Below are positions 30,592-32,548 of a stretch of DNA of 32,548 nucleotides, one piece after another (positions within the stretch are counted from its first letter, which is position 1; the number at the start of each line of letters is the position of its first letter). The stretch is from assembly GCA_002337005.1 (NCBI GenBank), contig DDFD01000066.1, positions 1 through 32,548 on the forward strand, in the 5' to 3' direction. A program made the translations under genes and the position numbers. A model generated the notes under the pieces. It searched no databases, was not told where the DNA came from, and worked only from the letters and a program-made list of their open reading frames with translations. The DNA is from Flavobacteriales bacterium UBA1937 (GTDB taxonomy: Bacteria; Bacteroidota; Bacteroidia; Flavobacteriales; Weeksellaceae).

Positions 30592-31525
30592 AGTTTAGAC
30601 TAAAATAATTCAATCCAATCGCCACCAAAATACTCATCACAAAAGTAATCATAGCCACTTGTTTCAGGAAAGGGTCTAGCTCTTTTGGTTCTTTTACTTC
30701 CATCATTTTTCTGCGTAAAGACATTAATGGAAATACGGTTACAAAAAAGATAAATGCATAATATTTACCTTGTTCTTGTAAACCATTTATCATCATATAT
30801 ACTAAAACCAAAATGGGAGGAAGCACCAAAATAATCATTTCATAAATCATCGCATTTTTGAAACCCAATCTCAACGCCAGAGTTTTTTTGCCAGATTTTT
30901 CATCGTTTTCTATATCTCTCATATTATTGAGATTAAGAACTGCTGCACTTAATAATCCAATAGCTGAAGCTGGTAAAAGTATATCCCAATCAAAAGATTT
31001 TGTGAAAAGAAAATAACTTCCGCCAACAGAAACCAACCCAAAAAATATAAAAACCATAATATCTCCTAAACCTAAGTAACCATAAGGTTTTTTACCAACG
31101 GTATAACCAATTGCTGCTAAAATACAAGCAATTCCCAATCCTATAAACGTGTAAAATTCATTAATAAAATTCGGGAAAAATGCTTTATAAAGCAAATAAA
31201 AAGTTGCTACCAAAGACAAAACCGCAAACAAAATCACAGCATTTCGCATTTGTGAAGCTGAAATCTTGCCCGAAGCTACTGCTCTTTGCTCAGCCTCTCC
31301 TATTCTATTTTTATCGGTTCCTTTTACACCATCGCCATAATCATTGGCATAGTTAGACAAAACTTGGTACAACAAAGTCACCAAAAGTGCCAATGCAAAA
31401 ATAGTCCAATCCCAAGTTTCACCATTTTGTAATAGTTTCCATCTTGCGATGAAAGAACCCATAATAATTCCGCTAATAGAAAGCGGTAAAGTGCGCAGTC
31501 GAGCTGCTTTTATCCAATCAATCAT
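30590..31525 (-). CDS. menA: 1,4-dihydroxy-2-naphthoate polyprenyltransferase
   Basis: 311 residues, an integral membrane UbiA-superfamily enzyme with eight or nine helices. Seen: N-terminus IKAARLRTLPLSISGI, the first Asp-rich motif NDYGDGVKGTD with the following GEAEQRAVASG, and the second motif NMRDIENDEKSGKKTLALRLG. It joins the polyprenyl chain to 1,4-dihydroxy-2-naphthoate, giving demethylmenaquinone, the respiratory quinone precursor. It lies 68 bases downstream of menB on the same strand, with an AGGATTT array in the gap; the two are probably one transcription unit. Confidence 0.97.
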   Translation of the reverse strand: MIDWIKAARLRTLPLSISGIIMGSFIARWKLLQNGETWDWTIFALALLVTLLYQVLSNYANDYGDGVKGTDKNRIGEAEQRAVASGKISASQMRNAVILFAVLSLVATFYLLYKAFFPNFINEFYTFIGLGIACILAAIGYTVGKKPYGYLGLGDIMVFIFFGLVSVGGSYFLFTKSFDWDILLPASAIGLLSAAVLNLNNMRDIENDEKSGKKTLALRLGFKNAMIYEMIILVLPPILVLVYMMINGLQEQGKYYAFIFFVTVFPLMSLRRKMMEVKEPKELDPFLKQVAMITFVMSILVAIGLNYFSLN

Positions 31526-31532
31526 AGTTTTT

Positions 31533-31560
31533 AGGATTTAGGATTTAGGATTTAGGATTT
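31533..31560. repeat. Perfect AGGATTT x4 tandem repeat between menB and menA
   Basis: Four exact head-to-tail copies, preceded by a partial TTT and followed by AG. The same heptamer makes the inverted repeat at 17805-17846. Seven is not a multiple of... codons, so it cannot be coding in a stable frame except over 21 bases. Confidence 0.85.
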
Positions 31561-31593
31561 AGCTTTTACTAATACCCAAAACCTAACTCCTTA

Positions 31594-32433
31594 TTAAGAT
31601 ATCCATTGATTTTCTCCAAAATCTGGCTTGCGTTTTTCTAAAAATGCGTTTCTGCCTTCTTTGGCTTCTTCAGTCATATAAGCTAATCTGGTTGCTTCGC
31701 CTGCAAAAACTTGTTGACCAACCATTCCGTCATCAGTAAGATTCATTGCAAATTTCAACATTCTGATAGACATTGGCGATTTTCCTAAGATTTCTTGCGC
31801 CCATTGGTAAGAAGTTTCTTCTAATTCAGCATGAGGAATTACTGCATTTACCATTCCCATATCTTCGGCTTCCTTGGCAGAATAATTTCTACCTAAAAAG
31901 AAAATTTCTCTGGCTTTTTTCTGCCCCACCATTTTGGCGAGATAAGCAGAACCGTAACCTCCATCAAAACTGGTAACATCTGCATCAGTTTGTTTAAAAA
32001 TAGCGTGCTCTTCACTTGCCAAAGTGAGATCACAAACTACGTGCAGAGAATGACCACCGCCAACTGCCCAACCATTTACTACAGCAATTACCACTTTTGG
32101 CATAAATCTGATGAGACGTTGAACTTCTAAAATATTAAGTCTATGTCTTCCGTCATCACCTACATAACCTTGGTATCCGCGTGCTTTTTGGTCTCCACCG
32201 CTACAAAAAGCGTGACCGCCATCTTTCGGGCTAGGTCCTTCACCAGTTAATAAAACCACACCTACGGAAGAATCTTCTGAAACGTGATAAAAAGCGTCAT
32301 ATAATTCCGAAGTCGTTTTCGGGCGAAATGCATTTCTAACTTCTGGTCTATTAATTGCAATTCTGGCTACACCATTGCATTTTTTATAGGTAATATCTTC
32401 GTATTCTTTTACGGTTTTCCAATCAATATTCAT
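31594..32433 (-). CDS. menB: 1,4-dihydroxy-2-naphthoyl-CoA synthase
   Basis: 279 residues, crotonase fold. Seen: INRPEVRNAFRP, FCSGGDQKARG (oxyanion hole), VNGWAVGGGHSLHVVCDL, and QTDADVTSFDGGYGSAYLA with the catalytic SFDGG. The Asp in QTDADV (rather than Gly as in E. coli) marks the bicarbonate-independent type II MenB, as in Mycobacterium. The C-terminus ENQWIS is short and normal. It cyclises o-succinylbenzoyl-CoA to dihydroxynaphthoyl-CoA in menaquinone synthesis, feeding MenA. The 115 bases upstream (32434-32548) hold its leader and no other gene I can support. Confidence 0.97.
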   Translation of the reverse strand: MNIDWKTVKEYEDITYKKCNGVARIAINRPEVRNAFRPKTTSELYDAFYHVSEDSSVGVVLLTGEGPSPKDGGHAFCSGGDQKARGYQGYVGDDGRHRLNILEVQRLIRFMPKVVIAVVNGWAVGGGHSLHVVCDLTLASEEHAIFKQTDADVTSFDGGYGSAYLAKMVGQKKAREIFFLGRNYSAKEAEDMGMVNAVIPHAELEETSYQWAQEILGKSPMSIRMLKFAMNLTDDGMVGQQVFAGEATRLAYMTEEAKEGRNAFLEKRKPDFGENQWIS

Positions 32434-32548
32434 AGAAAAAATTTTGCGTAAAGATAACGATTATTGACCAATTTTTAGACGAAATCATCATTATTAAGAC
32501 AAAAAACCTTCCTTTGTTTTCTAAAATTTATTTAGGATATGAATAAAA

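Noticed and set aside
13974..31560. CRISPR arrays as the source of short repeats
   Set aside because: The repeats are 7 or 10 bases with no spacers and no cas genes are present.
31533..31560. Telomere-like sequence or replicon end
   Set aside because: Four units between two operon genes in the middle of continuous chromosomal sequence; resemblance to telomeric repeats is coincidental.
32533..32548. A gene starting at the right edge (ATGAATAAA near 32540)
   Set aside because: Only three codons are visible and no promoter match is convincing.

Overview
The window looks like chromosomal DNA from a flavobacterium of the Weeksellaceae (Chryseobacterium/Cloacibacterium-like clade). I infer this from the protein families (DUF4199, DUF2807/GIN-type lipoprotein, MenA/MenB, atpD-atpC as a separate pair, 'VGINT-x-P' surface proteins), very low G+C, almost no Shine-Dalgarno sequences, and several Bacteroidetes-type -7 boxes (TAnnTTTG) a few bases ahead of start codons. 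The species assignment is inference.

Region by region. 1-2.2 kb: a CBS/cysteine-synthase-like PLP enzyme (5' end outside the window) followed by an alpha-oxoamine synthase, a pair that fits the first two steps of sulfonolipid (capnine/sulfobacin) or sphingolipid base synthesis. 2.4-7.6 kb: a small secreted glucosaminidase, a membrane-anchored SGNH protein translationally coupled to an MBOAT acyltransferase, and a convergent secreted SGNH protein with a LysM domain. Together these look like a wall or envelope O-acetylation and remodelling set. 7.7-9.9 kb: a lone cobalamin-binding-type radical SAM protein with an unusual CX4CX2C cluster motif and a TTG start. 9.9-10.3 kb: non-coding, with two strong terminator hairpins. 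10.3-13.6 kb: two tandem, related membrane histidine kinases with atypical H-boxes and one LuxR-type response regulator, in extremely AT-rich DNA.

13.7-23.3 kb: mostly housekeeping genes: atpC/atpD, ribF, a YjbR-like protein, a TIP30-like NAD(P)-binding protein, glutathione peroxidase, a LolA-like exported protein, kdsB with a coupled membrane protein, a phosphohexomutase and a GIN-domain lipoprotein. 23.3-26.5 kb: a two-gene overlapping unit encoding large repetitive surface proteins: a YadA-head-like protein with a phage-tail-fibre-like C-terminus and an autotransporter-associated (PATR) repeat protein. Neither has a recognisable outer-membrane anchor. 26.9-28.5 kb: an ArnC/DPMS-like glycosyltransferase and a DUF4199 protein. 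28.6 kb: the SRP RNA gene with its own promoter. 28.7-30.5 kb: a UPF0173 metallo-hydrolase, a membrane protein and a GNAT acetyltransferase; a duplicated fragment of the UPF0173 gene start lies on the far side of the membrane-protein gene. 30.6-32.4 kb: menA and menB of menaquinone synthesis.

The most notable unexplained structure is a set of period-7 tandem repeats, with a different unit sequence at most loci, sitting in at least nine intergenic places between 13.9 and 31.6 kb. Some are arranged as inverted heptamer arrays flanking promoters or terminators. Separate period-10 and inverted-repeat elements are also present at 6.1, 20.7 and 22.5 kb.
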